Origin: Comamonadaceae bacterium CD01
GTDB lineage: Bacteria > Pseudomonadota > Gammaproteobacteria > Burkholderiales > Burkholderiaceae_C
Length of the DNA: 36,470 bases
Assembly (NCBI GenBank): GCA_002894305.1
Contig: PGEI01000022.1
Span: forward strand, 1 to 36,470
Direction: 5' to 3'
Shown here: piece after piece, positions 35,292 to 36,470 of the stretch
Position numbering within the stretch: the first letter of the stretch is position 1
Layout of the letters: each line of letters begins with the position of its first letter
The notes under the pieces: model-generated
Database searches by the model: none
What the model was told of the DNA's origin: nothing
Seen by the model: the letters and a program-made list of their open reading frames with translations, nothing else
Made by a program: the position numbers and the translations under genes

Positions 35292-35879
35292 TCAGGTTTT
35301 TTCGACCTGTGCGAACTCCAGTTCGACGGGGGTGGAGCGGCCGAAAATCATGACGGACACACGCAGGCGGCTCTTCTCGTAGTTCACCTCTTCCACCGAG
35401 CCATTGAAATCGGTGAACGGGCCATCCTTGACGCGCACCAGCTCACCCACCATGAATTCGACCTTGTGGCGCGGCTTGTCGGTGCCCTGTTCCATTTGCT
35501 CGACGATCTTCTGCACCTCGGCCTCGGAAATCGGCGCCGGGCGGTTCTTGGCCCCGCCGACGAAGCCGGTCACCTTGCTGGTGTGCTTGACCAGATGCCA
35601 GGTATCGTCATCCATCACCATCTCGACGAAGACATAGCCTGGGAACAGACGGCGCTCGGTCGTCTTGCGCTGGCCATTCTTCATCTCGACCACTTCTTCG
35701 GTCGGCACGAGGATGCGGCCAAACTTGGTATTCATGCCCGCGCGGTTGATACGCTCGGTGATGTTACGCTCGACCGCCTTCTCCATCCCCGAATAGGCAT
35801 GGACGATGTACCACTGCATGGCGGAACCCGCCTCCTGCTCCTGTCCACCCGGCGTGTTTACTTGTTGAGCATCCACCAT
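35292..35879 (-). CDS. nusG: Transcription termination/antitermination factor NusG
   Basis: A 195-residue protein with the NGN domain (about 20-130: [31 protein letters not shown]) that binds the beta' clamp and a C-terminal KOW domain (about 140-195: [20 protein letters not shown]). It suppresses pausing and recruits Rho or S10. The ATG at 35879 overlaps the secE stop by 1 nt (TAATG) and gives a short, poorly conserved N-terminal extension; an internal Met at 35820 just before QWYIVHAYS is the alternative. Confidence 0.97.
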   Translation of the reverse strand: MVDAQQVNTPGGQEQEAGSAMQWYIVHAYSGMEKAVERNITERINRAGMNTKFGRILVPTEEVVEMKNGQRKTTERRLFPGYVFVEMVMDDDTWHLVKHTSKVTGFVGGAKNRPAPISEAEVQKIVEQMEQGTDKPRHKVEFMVGELVRVKDGPFTDFNGSVEEVNYEKSRLRVSVMIFGRSTPVELEFAQVEKT

Positions 35880-36262
35880 TACTTCCTCCAACCCAGGATC
35901 AGGTCGTAGAACAACCACTCCAGGGTTTTGTCCGACAACCACAGAAACAAGGCCATCACCACAGCAAACGCACAGACATAGCCCGTCATCTGCAGGGTCT
36001 CCTTGCGTGTGGGCCAGACGACCTTCTTAACTTCACGCCAGGAATCGCGCGAAAACCCGATCAGCTGACGACCCTGATCCGACACCAGGAAAACCGCCAC
36101 TGCAGCCAACAGCCCCACCAACAGTACCGACCACTGCACCAGCGGGCCACGCGCTCCAAGATAATAAAAACCGACGATCGCCCCCACCAGCAGCGCAATG
36201 GCAAGGGAAAATTTCACCTTGTCAGCGCCGGTGACGACTGTTTCAACCTGCGATGTAGCCAT
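35879..36262 (-). CDS. secE: Preprotein translocase subunit SecE
   Basis: A 127-residue, three-TM SecE as is usual in proteobacteria (TM at about 17-37, 43-63 and 92-115). The conserved amphipathic segment is [19 protein letters not shown], ahead of the last helix. It clamps SecY in the SecYEG channel. The ATG at 36262 has GGAA upstream; nusG follows with a 1-nt overlap. Confidence 0.97.
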   Translation of the reverse strand: MATSQVETVVTGADKVKFSLAIALLVGAIVGFYYLGARGPLVQWSVLLVGLLAAVAVFLVSDQGRQLIGFSRDSWREVKKVVWPTRKETLQMTGYVCAFAVVMALFLWLSDKTLEWLFYDLILGWRK

Positions 36263-36296
36263 AATTCCGAATATTTCCGTGCCCAATCAAGACACC

Positions 36297-36320
36297 AAAG
36301 CCCGCCAAGGCTGGCGGGCT
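36297..36320 (-). terminator. Hairpin between tRNA-Trp and secE
   Basis: AGCCCGCCA (36299-36307) pairs with TGGCGGGCT (36312-36320) through a 4-nt loop. On the minus strand it is followed by TTTGG, so the U tract is short. It could end the tuf/tRNA-Trp transcript or partly attenuate read-through into secE-nusG. Confidence 0.6.
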
Positions 36321-36338
36321 GTTCAAACCACTAAAAAG

Positions 36339-36414
36339 TGGCAGGGGCAGTAGGAATCGAACCTACAACCTTCGGTTTTGGAGACCGACGCTCTGCCAAT
36401 TGAGCTATACCCCT
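36339..36414 (-). tRNA. tRNA-Trp (anticodon CCA)
   Basis: A 76-nt cloverleaf on the minus strand with encoded CCA and discriminator G73. The anticodon loop CUCCAAA gives CCA. The acceptor stem AGGGGUA/UGCCCCU is complete, with one U6-G67 wobble. A position between tuf and secE is standard in proteobacteria. Confidence 0.97.
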
Positions 36415-36422
36415 AAATTCGA

Positions 36423-36470
36423 TTACTCGATGATCTTTGCCACCACGCCGGCGCCGACGGTACGGCCGCC
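36423..36470 (-). CDS. tuf: Elongation factor Tu, C-terminal end only
   Basis: Only the last 15 codons and TAA stop are inside the window: GGRTVGAGVVAKIIE, the invariant C terminus of bacterial EF-Tu. The rest lies beyond the right edge. This is the tuf copy linked to tRNA-Trp and secE (tufB position in E. coli). Confidence 0.92.
   Translation of the reverse strand, partial: GGRTVGAGVVAKIIE

Overview
The window is a high-GC, almost fully coding stretch of a betaproteobacterial chromosome. It most likely comes from the Burkholderiales, family Comamonadaceae. This rests on protein similarity recognised by eye (RpoB/RpoC, L10 with a TTG start, a short NtrX without an ATPase domain, RsmB-DUF4390-NtrY-NtrX order), not on a database search. 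No insertion sequence, prophage, CRISPR array or integrase was seen. Nearly all genes are on the minus strand; glcB and psiF are the only clear plus-strand genes.

Reading in the direction of minus-strand transcription (right to left): the 3' end of tuf, tRNA-Trp, secE-nusG, rplK-rplA, rplJ-rplL and rpoB-rpoC (36470-24137) form the classical transcription/translation cluster, closed by a strong U-tract terminator after rpoC. Next comes a LemA-like gene, rsmB, a DUF4390 gene and the ntrY-ntrX two-component pair (23990-18294), followed by tRNA-Phe. A bidirectional terminator separates this from plus-strand glcB (malate synthase G), which diverges from a LysR regulator coupled to a DUF2214 membrane protein gene. 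A small secreted PsiF-repeat gene lies opposite the argS - SPOR/FtsN-like pair, which is followed by dsbA. Then come lptA-lptB-rpoN, overlapping by 1-4 nt, without lptC in front and without hpf behind.

The left end (7273-83) is the most interesting part. A hotdog-fold thioesterase gene is followed by four genes that overlap by 1-4 nt: a TonB-dependent outer-membrane receptor, a periplasmic YfiR-family protein, a hybrid histidine kinase whose periplasmic part looks like the CHASE8 sensor of YfiN, and a REC-GGDEF diguanylate cyclase. The order suggests a path from the outer membrane through the periplasm to a multistep phosphorelay and c-di-GMP synthesis. In effect the YfiR/CHASE8 input module of the YfiBNR system is wired to a kinase rather than directly to a cyclase. 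This is inference from gene order and domains; the ligand is unknown.

Other points worth checking are a tRNA-Phe with a C5-A68 mismatch in its acceptor stem, a NtrX lacking the sigma-54 ATPase domain in a window that also carries rpoN, and hairpins in the rplA-rplJ and rplL-rpoB intergenic regions.
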